A stretch of DNA of 64,000 nucleotides from Candidatus Omnitrophota bacterium. GTDB taxonomy: Bacteria > Omnitrophota > Gorgyraeia > 2-01-FULL-45-10. The first letter of the stretch is position 1. Every line of letters starts with the position of its first letter. The stretch spans positions 1 through 64,000 of the forward strand of contig JBAZKM010000005.1 of the NCBI GenBank assembly GCA_041650805.1, written 5' to 3'. The notes beneath the pieces were generated by a model, which was given only the letters and a program-made list of their open reading frames with translations, had not been told where the DNA came from and made no database searches. Positions 49,885-58,405 of this stretch are shown piece after piece. Position numbers and translations under genes: made by a program.

Positions 49885-52050
49885 TTACCTGCACCACGTA
49901 TTGTGAAGGTCGTCCCACCTCTCGATCGTATCCTTAAGGTATTCGACATAGCCGTTATTTATGAAGTCCCAGGGGACGTATATCTGGGTACCGCGGCCGT
50001 TGGCGACATTACCGAAGAGGAATACCGTGCCTCTCTTCAGCATCACCTCGCCGCGCATCCTCGCATCGTTATAGTCCCCGAGGAAGAGGTTGGCTTTCGT
50101 CTCCGGGGGAGACCCGATGAACCTCTCTTCGGAGAACCACGGCCCATCAAATCTTGACTTGCCCTTCTCCCCGGTGCTGTCGAATACGCGGAAGAGCCTT
50201 ATGCTGTCCGCGACCACCGTGCAGATATCGTACTTTCCGTCCTCGAAATCCTTTATGACTTTGCTGTAAGATCCCTCGGGCAGGGTCCCCGCGTAGATAG
50301 AGGTGCCTTCGAGGAGCGGCGGCGCGCGCGAAGGCGCGACATGCGGATAAGCGGACTTCCGGCCGAAGACGGCAAGGTTGGCGGCCTCTATCTTATCGAG
50401 CGCATCCTTTACGAAGGGCCTTGCGTCTATCTCCGACAGCTCTTCGCACATCCCGGGCCCGGCCGGTGGTCCCCTGGCAAGCTCTCTCCCAGGCCCGCCT
50501 TCGTCTATTATTGCCGGCGACTCGTAGTCCTTCCATATCCTCTCGAACTCCTCCTCGTAGTCCCTGACACGGCCCGGTATCACCACCAGATTTTCGCTAT
50601 TCTTCTTCTCCGCCGCCGCGGTCCAGTTGTAGCTCCCGGTGAGCGTATTCTGGCCGATCAGGGCGAACTTATTGTGCATGATGCCGTGCGGTATGCGGTG
50701 ATACCTTATTATGAGCGAGCCGCGGACCTGCCCGTCGGCCCTCTTCCTCTCGGCCTCTCTCTCGAGGCCGCGCAGAAACTCCTCGATGCCGTAACTGAGG
50801 CGTTTCTGCGTCTTGTCGAGGATGATCCTCACGTCGACCCCGGCCTCTTTCGCTTCAAAGAGGGTCCCGGCGATGTCTCTATCGGTAAAGTAGTATAGGG
50901 CTATATCTATGGTCTGGGGGTATTCGGGGTGGGCTGACTTTGCGGCTTTAGTATCTTCTATGATTCGTTTTATCTCATCATGGCAGCCGCCATGCGGGGA
51001 GAATAAGGCCTTTATCCGTGAAGGGGGGCCTCTCGCCCCGGGCGGAGAGCGGCCTGAGAGGACGCCTCCGAATATCCGCTCGAACTCTTCCCGGAACGGC
51101 TCCGCGCAGCCGAGGACTATCGTATTCTCCCGGTAGTCATTGGCCTTCTCCGTCCAGTTGTAGCTTCCGGTCACCACGAACTTATCGTCCACTATCATGA
51201 ACTTATTATGCATGAGGCCGCTCTTACGTTTATCTATAACCGTCTCTATGCCCGCCCCCTTTAGCTCGCCGGCCGCCTTTCTCTTCACATTGCACTTATC
51301 CATGACCACCCTTACCTTCACACCCCGCTCGTGGGCCTTCAACAATGCCGCAAGTATGGCCCTGTTGTCGAATTCGTATATCGCTATATCTATCGTCCTC
51401 TCCGCCTCTCCCATCGCCTCTATTACCTGCCTCTCGCACCCGCCGTCCGTTGAGAAGGCGACGGGCGGGGTGTCCTTTATCTTTTCATACTCCTTCCCGG
51501 AGATGGTCTCGCAATAGAGCGTTCTTTCCGTATCGAACGGGAGGGCCGTATACGCGCATGTCCTGGCCTCGGCCTTGTTCAGGAAGTAGTGCAATATGAG
51601 AGGGTCGCCTCCCGTACTTTTCAGATATTCTATGTAAAAGCCGCCCCGTTTCCCGGCGGCCTTGAATTCGCCTCCCAGGCCGGATGCTTCGTGGATCGTT
51701 TCAAGCCGCCCGATGAGCCTGCTCAGCTCTCCGGTGCCGGCATTCGACTCAAGGGCTTTCGATATGGTATTATTGACGTAGAGGCAGTAGTAGTCCTCCT
51801 TGAAGCCGTTCTTTATATCTTTGTCGAACCTGCTCTCTACGACGACGGGCGTCTTGTCGGCATCCTCTATCTTCGCGATGGGGTCTATATTCGACGGGGG
51901 GCTGAGGGCCCTCTTCATCAAAGGCAGGTCGAACGCGGTACATGTTGAAGTGATTAAAAAAGACCATATGGTTATTGCGATGCCGAGCTTACCATATGGT
52001 CCTATCCTTCGTATGCTGCCGCGATCCGGCCTCACCCTCATAAATATCAC
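49885..52050 (-). CDS. Secreted protein with two phospholipase D-like domains
   Basis: The 721-residue protein has an N-terminal export segment (about residues 20-40), a unique region to about 200, and two PLD-type domains. The first HKD motif, HNKFMIVDDKFVVTGSYNWT (HxKx4Dx6GS), is complete. The second, HNKFALIGQNTLTGSYNWT, lacks the Asp. Two HKD motifs form one active site in phospholipases, nucleases and transphosphatidylases; the lost Asp may lower but not abolish activity. A C-terminal region of about 170 residues is unassigned. It is probably periplasmic or secreted, acting on nucleic acid or lipid. Confidence 0.85.
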   Translation of the reverse strand: MIFMRVRPDRGSIRRIGPYGKLGIAITIWSFLITSTCTAFDLPLMKRALSPPSNIDPIAKIEDADKTPVVVESRFDKDIKNGFKEDYYCLYVNNTISKALESNAGTGELSRLIGRLETIHEASGLGGEFKAAGKRGGFYIEYLKSTGGDPLILHYFLNKAEARTCAYTALPFDTERTLYCETISGKEYEKIKDTPPVAFSTDGGCERQVIEAMGEAERTIDIAIYEFDNRAILAALLKAHERGVKVRVVMDKCNVKRKAAGELKGAGIETVIDKRKSGLMHNKFMIVDDKFVVTGSYNWTEKANDYRENTIVLGCAEPFREEFERIFGGVLSGRSPPGARGPPSRIKALFSPHGGCHDEIKRIIEDTKAAKSAHPEYPQTIDIALYYFTDRDIAGTLFEAKEAGVDVRIILDKTQKRLSYGIEEFLRGLEREAERKRADGQVRGSLIIRYHRIPHGIMHNKFALIGQNTLTGSYNWTAAAEKKNSENLVVIPGRVRDYEEEFERIWKDYESPAIIDEGGPGRELARGPPAGPGMCEELSEIDARPFVKDALDKIEAANLAVFGRKSAYPHVAPSRAPPLLEGTSIYAGTLPEGSYSKVIKDFEDGKYDICTVVADSIRLFRVFDSTGEKGKSRFDGPWFSEERFIGSPPETKANLFLGDYNDARMRGEVMLKRGTVFLFGNVANGRGTQIYVPWDFINNGYVEYLKDTIERWDDLHNTWCR

Positions 52051-52138
52051 CCCTTTGAGGGCATCAGATTTATTATTGCGTCATCTCATAAGCGTTATCT
52101 TCCTCCTCGAAACAGGTTGTAGTATTATGCCAATAAAA

Positions 52139-52163
52139 AATGCCTGGCAAATATGCCAAGCAT
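52139..52163. other. Hairpin between divergent genes
   Basis: ATGCCTGGCA pairs with TGCCAAGCAT across a four-base loop with one mismatch, followed by GATTTTC. It lies between two divergent starts, so its role is unclear. Confidence 0.4.
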
Positions 52164-52313
52164 CGATTTTCATACACCAGATAAGTATACACGAGGGTAT
52201 GCGAACTGACAAGGCACGAAGTCCGGCTTTTTCATTATTTACGCGCTCCTAAAGCCGCTTTTTTTCCGGCAGTATGATATAATATATGCATACGGAAAGA
52301 GGGGAGGGCCTTT

Positions 52314-52889
52314 ATGCCAAGAAAGATACTGGTCCTGTCGGGCAGTCCCAAGCCGGACGGCAATACAGCCGCGCTCGTCGGCTGGTTCGTCGAAGGGGCG
52401 CGCTCAAAAGGCGCGGATGTCGAAGTCGTCCCGACCGCCTTTCTCAAATACAAGTCTACGGGGTGCATGTCATGCAGGGCGTGCCAGAAGAAGGAGGAGT
52501 ACGAGTGCGCCATAAATGACGAGGCGACCCCGGTCCTGGCGAGGATGGCGGATGCCGATGTCATCGTAATGGCCACGCCGCTCTACTTCTTCGGTCCGAG
52601 CGCACAGCTGAAACTCGTCTTCGACAGGATGTTCTCGCTATATAAATGGGACAATGAGGCCGGCACCATGGTGACCCCGCTTAAGGATAAGACGCTCGTC
52701 CTGATGGCGAGCGCCTACGAAGACGTAGGGCTGGACGCGCTGGCTAAACCGTTCGAGATAACGGCCGGCTACACGGGCATGAAGTTCGAATCCCTCCTCG
52801 TCCCGAACGCGGGCGTATCGGGCGATATAAAGAAGAGGGAAGGGGTGCGCGAGAAGGCCATAGAGCTGGGCAAAAGAGCGGCTATATGA
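52314..52889 (+). CDS. Iron-sulfur flavoprotein-like FMN reductase
   Basis: The 191-residue protein has the flavodoxin-like FMN-binding start ILVLSGSPKPDGNTAALVGWF (about residues 5-25) and the ATPLYFFGPSAQLKLVFDRM segment. A Cys-rich loop GCMSCRACQKKEEYECAI (about residues 48-65) resembles the cluster site of iron-sulfur flavoproteins. It likely transfers electrons from NAD(P)H or ferredoxin to a small substrate. TATAAT at 52279 and a GGGGAGGG site lie upstream. It overlaps msrA by four bases. Confidence 0.85.
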   Translation: MPRKILVLSGSPKPDGNTAALVGWFVEGARSKGADVEVVPTAFLKYKSTGCMSCRACQKKEEYECAINDEATPVLARMADADVIVMATPLYFFGPSAQLKLVFDRMFSLYKWDNEAGTMVTPLKDKTLVLMASAYEDVGLDALAKPFEITAGYTGMKFESLLVPNAGVSGDIKKREGVREKAIELGKRAAI

Positions 52890-53443
52890 GATACACGCGG
52901 TATATATTGATATGCATCGCGGTTTTTTTATCGGAGGGGGCATATATGAGAGACGCTGAGGCAGGAGAGGAAAAGGCGACCTTTGCGGCCGGCTGCTTCT
53001 GGGGGGTTGAGGAGGCGTTCAGGACATTGAAGGGCGTCGTCTCGACCAGGGCCGGTTATACGGGAGGCAGGACGAAGGACCCGACCTATAAAGAGGTCTG
53101 CACCGATACCACAGGCCATGCCGAATCGGTCGAGGTCACTTACGATCCGTCAATGATATCATATGACGAACTCCTAAGGGTCTTCTGGGATATACACGAC
53201 CCTACGACCCCGAACCGGCAGGGGCCGGACACCGGCTCACAGTACCGTTCGGCCATATTCTATCATGATGAAGACCAGAAGAAGGCGGCGCTCGCTTCAA
53301 AGGAATGGCTTGAACGGACTGGAAAGTTCAGCAGGAAGATCGTGACCGAGATAGTCCCTGCGTCTGAATTCTATGAGGCCGAGGAGTATCACCAGCAGTA
53401 TGATATGAAACGCGGGGTAAGGTCCTGTCCGCGGCCGCAATAA
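52886..53443 (+). CDS. msrA: Peptide methionine sulfoxide reductase MsrA, exported
   Basis: The 185-residue protein has the MsrA signature FAAGCFWGVEE with catalytic Cys37, GYTGG, and a resolving Cys near the C-terminus. It reduces methionine-S-sulfoxide in proteins. An N-terminal hydrophobic stretch (about residues 6-20) suggests export to the periplasm, unlike the usual cytoplasmic form. It starts inside the flavoprotein stop (ATGA), so it may receive electrons from that partner. Confidence 0.93.
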   Translation: MRYTRYILICIAVFLSEGAYMRDAEAGEEKATFAAGCFWGVEEAFRTLKGVVSTRAGYTGGRTKDPTYKEVCTDTTGHAESVEVTYDPSMISYDELLRVFWDIHDPTTPNRQGPDTGSQYRSAIFYHDEDQKKAALASKEWLERTGKFSRKIVTEIVPASEFYEAEEYHQQYDMKRGVRSCPRPQ

Positions 53444-53450
53444 GGTGAAT

Positions 53451-54101
53451 ATGCTTAGGCATATATTTATACTGACACTTTTTATTTCATCCGTGCTCCT
53501 TCCCGGCATGGGCGAGGCGAGGGTGATCGAAGAACATATCTACCTCGTGCCGGCGGGAGACGTCGATGCGAAGGTGCTGGAATATATAAAAGGGCGCCTC
53601 CCGGAGGCGCTCCCCATGACGTTGAGGGTGACGATAGAGACGCGGAAGGAGCTGCCCCCGGACGCTTACTATGCCTCCCGGAAAGGGTATGACGCCTCGG
53701 CTGTCCTGGACGGCATATGGCGGCTCGTCACGATAGATGTACGTAACGAGCGGGTGCTGGTGGTGACCGGCGCCGACCTCTATACCCCTGAGGCGGATCA
53801 CATATCCGGCCTGGCGGACGGGAAGAGAGGCATATGCATAATATCGCTGGCGCGCCTTGGGGACGGGTCCCGCGGCCCGGGACCGGATGATAAGCTCTTT
53901 CCGGAGAGGGCCTTCAAGGAGGCGCTGTACGTTATAGGCAGATCGCTCGGCCTCGCTGACTGCTCCGACCCGAAATGCGTCATGAGCTCTTCCGCCGGCG
54001 CTCCGGATACGGGCAAAAAGAAGGACAGGTTCTGCCACGATTGCCGGAGATCGCTGCGCCGCAATTATGATGACCCGTTATTCAAGTCGTTGTCCATATA
54101 A
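53451..54101 (+). CDS. Archaemetzincin-like protein with lost zinc motif
   Basis: The protein of about 216 residues has a signal peptide (about residues 1-23) and the archaemetzincin layout, including the C-terminal Cys pattern DCSDPKCVM...RFCHDC. The expected HExxHxxGxxHC zinc site is here YVIGRSLGLADC (Tyr160, Val161, Arg164, Asp170): all three His ligands and the catalytic Glu are gone, while the four Cys remain. It is therefore unlikely to be an active protease and may have a structural or binding role. It lies seven bases after msrA. Confidence 0.7.
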   Translation: MLRHIFILTLFISSVLLPGMGEARVIEEHIYLVPAGDVDAKVLEYIKGRLPEALPMTLRVTIETRKELPPDAYYASRKGYDASAVLDGIWRLVTIDVRNERVLVVTGADLYTPEADHISGLADGKRGICIISLARLGDGSRGPGPDDKLFPERAFKEALYVIGRSLGLADCSDPKCVMSSSAGAPDTGKKKDRFCHDCRRSLRRNYDDPLFKSLSI

Positions 54102-54112
54102 AGGAGGTGGCT

Positions 54113-54478
54113 ATGGTGATATTGGCCAGGATGGTGGGGGTAGTGATCGTATGCATGGGCACCGTCATAGCGCTCAACCCGGCCGTCTTCAGGAGGGTGA
54201 TCGATTTTTGGTCCAGGGGAAATAACGTCTATATGGCCGGGGCGATGAGGCTCGTCTTCGGCACGATCTTCATACTGGCGGCCCCGCAATGCAGGTTCCC
54301 CCGGGTCGTATCGATACTGGGTGTACTGATGCTGATAGGCGCCGCGGTCGTCTTCCTGCTCGGCCCGAAACGTATAAAGTATATATTTGACTGGTGGCAG
54401 AAGAAGCCGCCTGCGGTAATGCGCGTCATGGGCCTTCTGGCCATATCGATAGGAGCGCTGGTACTTTACGTGATATGA
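54113..54478 (+). CDS. Small multi-helix membrane protein
   Basis: The protein of about 121 residues has three or four hydrophobic helices with Gly- and Val-rich faces and short polar loops. I assign no family. The ATG at 54113 follows an AAGGAGG site; the GTG six bases earlier would overlap it. The 3' end overlaps the MFS gene by four bases, so they are cotranscribed. Confidence 0.6.
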   Translation: MVILARMVGVVIVCMGTVIALNPAVFRRVIDFWSRGNNVYMAGAMRLVFGTIFILAAPQCRFPRVVSILGVLMLIGAAVVFLLGPKRIKYIFDWWQKKPPAVMRVMGLLAISIGALVLYVI

Positions 54479-55749
54479 AGATGATACGTTTCCGGGACGT
54501 ATTCAAAGATAAGAACTTCTCGCTACTCTGGTGCGCGCAGGTCGTATCGAACTTCGGCGACCGGCTGAACCAGATGGCGCTGGTCGCCCTCGTCTACCAG
54601 CGCTCCCCCGGGAACGCCGTGGCGCTCGCCAAACTGATAGCCCTTACCATAATCCCGGTCTTCCTGATCGGCCCGATCGCGGGCGCGTGGGTCGACCGGC
54701 TGAACCGCCGGAACGTCATGATCATATGCGACATCCTGCGCGGTTTCCTGGTGTTGTTGATACCTTTCTTCATCAAGACGAACCAGATCCTCCCGATATA
54801 TCTCATAGTATTCCTGACGTTCTCGATCTCGAGGTTCTTCATCCCGTCGAAGATGGCCATAATACCGGAGCTCGTCTCGAGAGAAAAACTCCTGGTCGCG
54901 AACACGCTTTCGGACACCACGCACATGATAGGGAACGTCGTGGGCCTTGTGGTCGCCGGCATCATAGTGAATATCCCTTCAATAGGCGCGGTCGGCGGGT
55001 TCTATATAGACGCGACGAGCTTCTTCATATCGGCCGCCTTCATCGGGATGATAGTCCAGAGGGAGTTCATACGGCACGTGCGCGATGATTTTGAGGTGAC
55101 TAGAGAGGCGCTCGAGGACTCCATCAGGAAGTCGATCGTTACGGAGATAAAGGAGGGGATAGGATATCTTACGAAGTACGGTAATATGCGTTTCATCGTG
55201 AACGCGTTCTTCCTGCTGATGGCCGGGATAGGCGCGATATCGTGCGTCATCATCGTCTTCATACAGGACGCCTTCGATACGCCGACGCGGGACCTGGGGT
55301 TCCTCGGGATGTTCCTCGTGATCGGGCTTTTTCTCGGCACGCTCTTGTACGGGAAGTTCGGGCAGGGCCTGAAGAAGAGGATGATCGTCTACGCCAGCTT
55401 CACCGCGACAGGTATCTCCATAGCGCTCTTCACCTTTTCCGTGAAGGGATGGCCCGATATACTGCTTTCCGGGCCGCTGGCGGCGCTCATAGGGATCGCG
55501 GTGAGCCCGATGATGACGTCGATGAATACACTTACGCACGAGACGGTCCCCGAAGAGGCGAGGGGCCGGATATTCAGTTCGCTCGAAGCGGTCATGCACC
55601 TTGCTTTCCTGGTATTCATGTTCGCCGCCGCGTATGCGGTCAAACATACGGGCAGTTTCTGGGTGCTCACAGGGACGGGGATGTTGTTTCTGGTATACGG
55701 TGTGTCGGGGGTCTTATATGAAAACAGGACGAGGACTACTTATCCTTAG
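54475..55749 (+). CDS. MFS transporter (H+ antiporter type)
   Basis: The protein of 424 residues has 12 predicted helices. Its opening FRDVFKDKNFSLLWCAQVVSNFGDRLNQMALVALVYQ and the GPIAGAWVDRLNRRNVMI loop (motif A, about residues 62-79) are typical of drug-efflux or permease MFS proteins. The loop between helices 6 and 7 is basic. The substrate is unknown. The 3' end overlaps a small convergent gene by 14 bases. Confidence 0.85.
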   Translation: MKMIRFRDVFKDKNFSLLWCAQVVSNFGDRLNQMALVALVYQRSPGNAVALAKLIALTIIPVFLIGPIAGAWVDRLNRRNVMIICDILRGFLVLLIPFFIKTNQILPIYLIVFLTFSISRFFIPSKMAIIPELVSREKLLVANTLSDTTHMIGNVVGLVVAGIIVNIPSIGAVGGFYIDATSFFISAAFIGMIVQREFIRHVRDDFEVTREALEDSIRKSIVTEIKEGIGYLTKYGNMRFIVNAFFLLMAGIGAISCVIIVFIQDAFDTPTRDLGFLGMFLVIGLFLGTLLYGKFGQGLKKRMIVYASFTATGISIALFTFSVKGWPDILLSGPLAALIGIAVSPMMTSMNTLTHETVPEEARGRIFSSLEAVMHLAFLVFMFAAAYAVKHTGSFWVLTGTGMLFLVYGVSGVLYENRTRTTYP

Positions 55750-55909
55750 AGGAGAGCTTCTCTTTTTTGACCTTATCGTCGCAGACCTTGTAGTAGTTGC
55801 AAAGTTCGCAACAGAGGTTCTCCTCGCCCTTCTCTCCCCGGTACCACTTCGTCTCGCAGGTCCAGTATATCTGGCACGTTTCGCAGCAGTTCAACTTATC
55901 GCGGGTCAT
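55736..55909 (-). CDS. Tiny Cys-rich zinc-ribbon-like protein
   Basis: The 57-residue protein starts at ATG 55909 with a GGAGG site. It has two copies of the same motif, CCE-x-C-x(5)-C: C8C9...C12...C18 (CCETCQIYWTC) and C33C34...C37...C43 (CCELCNYYKVC), joined by a basic linker. Eight Cys in two repeats could hold two zinc or iron-sulfur centres. The last codons overlap the MFS gene on the other strand. I know no function. Confidence 0.65.
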   Translation of the reverse strand: MTRDKLNCCETCQIYWTCETKWYRGEKGEENLCCELCNYYKVCDDKVKKEKLSSKDK

Positions 55910-55976
55910 TTTCTTCCTCCGAGGTATACAATACAATATCGGAAAAACAATGTCAATAGATATTTAAGAGGAGAAT

Positions 55977-56513
55977 ATGAATAATAAAAAGATGATAGAT
56001 GTAGCGGTGCTCATGCTGTACATAGGGATCATATATTCCACGCTATCCGTGATGCCGGTGGTATTTTCGTTCTTTTCGAAACTGGTCGGACCGAAAGGAG
56101 GCCTGGTCATAGATATCGCGGCGTTCGTGATGATAGTGACCGTATGCCTCCTCTTCGGGTCGCGGCTGGGCCGGAACGGCGTCATGCCTTATATATGGCT
56201 TATGGTGATATTGTCGGTATATGTCTATGTCCTCATGGAGTGCACGCCTATCATCGCGGAGAAGGTCCACCTCCTCGAATACGGGTTTCTCGCGTATCTG
56301 GTGTGGAGGGTCTTCAGGGATGTGCGGCAGGAATGGATACGGTATCTTCTGATAACGGCGCTGGTCGTGGCGGTCGGGTGGTGCGATGAGCTTATCCAGG
56401 GGACTCTGCCGAACAGGGTCTATGACGTGCGGGACATATATCTGAATATATTGAGCGGACTGCTGGGGCTCGCCCTTGTTATGCTCCTGGCCCCTGGGAG
56501 AGACCGGAGATAG
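55977..56513 (+). CDS. VanZ-like membrane protein
   Basis: The 178-residue protein has five hydrophobic helices and the VanZ core: KVHLLEYGFLAYLVWRVF (about residues 94-111) and WCDELIQGTLPNRVYDVRDIYLNILSGLLG (about residues 132-161). VanZ-like proteins are poorly understood and sometimes confer teicoplanin resistance. It is flanked by divergent and convergent genes, so it is probably monocistronic. Confidence 0.85.
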   Translation: MNNKKMIDVAVLMLYIGIIYSTLSVMPVVFSFFSKLVGPKGGLVIDIAAFVMIVTVCLLFGSRLGRNGVMPYIWLMVILSVYVYVLMECTPIIAEKVHLLEYGFLAYLVWRVFRDVRQEWIRYLLITALVVAVGWCDELIQGTLPNRVYDVRDIYLNILSGLLGLALVMLLAPGRDRR

Positions 56514-56521
56514 GGCGGACC

Positions 56522-57916
56522 CTATTTGACCATCCACCTCAACTGCGCAAGTATAAGCATGTGAGCTATCAGTAACTGCGGTATAGCGACCACTATACCC
56601 ACCTTAAGCCACTCCAGGAAACCCACGGCCCCCAGCTTCCTGCGTTCCATCACGCCGACAGCCACTATATTTGCGGTGCTCCCTATTATGGTGAGGTTGC
56701 CGAGAAGCGTGGACCCGAAGAGGACCGACCACCAGAGCGGGAAGGTCGGTATGCCCATAGCGCCTATATCCTTGATGATCGGCACGAACGCGGCGACGGC
56801 GAGGACGTTGTCCATTACGGAGGTGAGGGCCCCGGACGTCCATGCGCATATGGCGACGAGGAGAGGGATGTTGTCCCCCGCCGCGCCTATTATCCTCTGC
56901 GCGATGACGGAAGTGATGCCCTGGAATTTAAGCGTGCCGACGGAGGCGAATAAGAACAGGAAGAACGCGAGCGTCCACCAGTCGACCCTCTTTTCTACGA
57001 TGACCCGCGCGTTCTCCCTTGAGAGGAGAAGCGCAGCTGCGGCCCCCAGGAGCGCGGTACCGAGGAGCATCGTATTCTTTTCAAGCCCGAGGAGATGCTC
57101 CACATGGGAGTGGAGAACGAGCCCGATTATGACGCAGGCGAAGAGAAGACCCGATACCAGGACGCCGCGCGTGACCGGCTCTTTTGCGGATAATGCTTCT
57201 CCGCGGCTCTTCCTTTCACCGGCATCGGACCTTAAAGCGGTGTGAAGGTGGCCGATCGCCTTTGAGTAATAGAAGAAGAACAGCATGATAGTGGCAATAA
57301 GCACGACGATGGAAATGGGCGAGGCCCACCGCAGGAACTCCGCGAACCCGAGCCCGCTCCTCATGGCGATGATGACGCCCACCGGGTTGCCGACCACGGT
57401 GGCGCTTGAACCGACATTCGTCGCGAAGACGACCATGATGAGGAAGGGGACGGGGTTAAGTTTGTATTTGGAGGTTATGTTGAGCATCGCGGCGGCCATG
57501 AAGAGTATCGATGTGACCTCATCTACAAGGGCTGCCGAAAGGAACGAGGCGACGAGCATCACCGTCATGAGCCGCCTGCCGTCCATCCCCACCAGCACGA
57601 TGAGACGGTCTATGAGATGCTCGAAGAACTGCTTCTCTTCCAGAAAACCGACCACTATCATCATGCCTATAAGGAAGAGTACGATATCGAGCCCGGCGAA
57701 TTCCACCACATGAGCGACATCGATGAGCCCGGTGGCGAGCAGTATCCCCACGCCGAAGAACGCGAAGGCGAGACGGTATTGCCAGAAGAATATCGCCCCA
57801 AAGAATATCGAAGAGAAGCCCGCTACCGCCGCCAGCTGTTTAGTCGTGAGGCCCAGGAGAGAGGACGCCGCGACAAGGACGACGATCCCCGTGATGTAGT
57901 ATATCGCATTTTTCAT
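56522..57916 (-). CDS. SLC13/ArsB-NhaD superfamily ion transporter
   Basis: The protein of about 464 residues has about 11 helices and conserved segments of the ion transporter superfamily: FAGLDIVLFLIGMMIVVGFLE, FLSAALVDEVTSILFMAAAM, GSSATVVGNPVGVII and GALTSVMDNVLAVAAFVPI. The GNPxG and TSxxDN motifs suggest a cation- or anion-coupled antiporter such as NhaD/ArsB-like. ATG 57916 is preferred (57952 is possible). The convergent VanZ gene ends eight bases away. Confidence 0.82.
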   Translation of the reverse strand: MKNAIYYITGIVVLVAASSLLGLTTKQLAAVAGFSSIFFGAIFFWQYRLAFAFFGVGILLATGLIDVAHVVEFAGLDIVLFLIGMMIVVGFLEEKQFFEHLIDRLIVLVGMDGRRLMTVMLVASFLSAALVDEVTSILFMAAAMLNITSKYKLNPVPFLIMVVFATNVGSSATVVGNPVGVIIAMRSGLGFAEFLRWASPISIVVLIATIMLFFFYYSKAIGHLHTALRSDAGERKSRGEALSAKEPVTRGVLVSGLLFACVIIGLVLHSHVEHLLGLEKNTMLLGTALLGAAAALLLSRENARVIVEKRVDWWTLAFFLFLFASVGTLKFQGITSVIAQRIIGAAGDNIPLLVAICAWTSGALTSVMDNVLAVAAFVPIIKDIGAMGIPTFPLWWSVLFGSTLLGNLTIIGSTANIVAVGVMERRKLGAVGFLEWLKVGIVVAIPQLLIAHMLILAQLRWMVK

Positions 57917-58072
57917 CTCTTGCCTGTCCTTTCCGGTTTGACTAAGCGCCATTGTAACATACAAGGAAACCGGCCACAATGTTTTTTGTTGAGTAAATCG
58001 CGGATTCATTATATAGTATAAGCCGGGTCTCATCAATATACCTGTAAATAAGAAAGGAGAGTGAACGGTATC

Positions 58073-58390
58073 ATGTTTGAAGTAACGAACGATAATTTTG
58101 ATAAAGAAGTGACGAAGTCCGATAAACCCGTCCTGATAGATTTCTGGGCGACGTGGTGCATGCCCTGCAAGATAATAGCGCCTCTCGTAGAGGAGCTGTC
58201 CGATGAGCTTGCCGGGGAGATAAAGGTCGCCAAAACGAATGTCGATGACAGCCCGGAGCTCGCAACGGAGCTCTCGGTCCTTAATATCCCCACGCTCATA
58301 CTCTTTAAGGACGGAAAAGAGGTCACCCGCATAATCGGAGTCAATTCCAAGGAAGCGATAAAGGCGAAGATAAGCTCCGTCCTTCGTTAA
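58073..58390 (+). CDS. trxA: Thioredoxin with CMPC active site
   Basis: The 105-residue protein has the whole thioredoxin fold: DFWATWC at the active site, NIPTLILFKDGKEV with the cis-Pro, and a C-terminal helix. The active site is Trp-Cys29-Met30-Pro31-Cys32 instead of Trp-Cys-Gly-Pro-Cys. Gly to Met in this position usually changes redox potential and partner choice. The ATG at 58073 is chosen because the AAGGAGA site is too close to the GTG at 58061. Confidence 0.9.
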   Translation: MFEVTNDNFDKEVTKSDKPVLIDFWATWCMPCKIIAPLVEELSDELAGEIKVAKTNVDDSPELATELSVLNIPTLILFKDGKEVTRIIGVNSKEAIKAKISSVLR

Positions 58391-58405
58391 AGAGGCCATA
58401 TCAAG

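Noticed and set aside
53451..54101. Active archaemetzincin protease
   Set aside because: The zinc-binding and catalytic residues are all replaced, so activity is not claimed.
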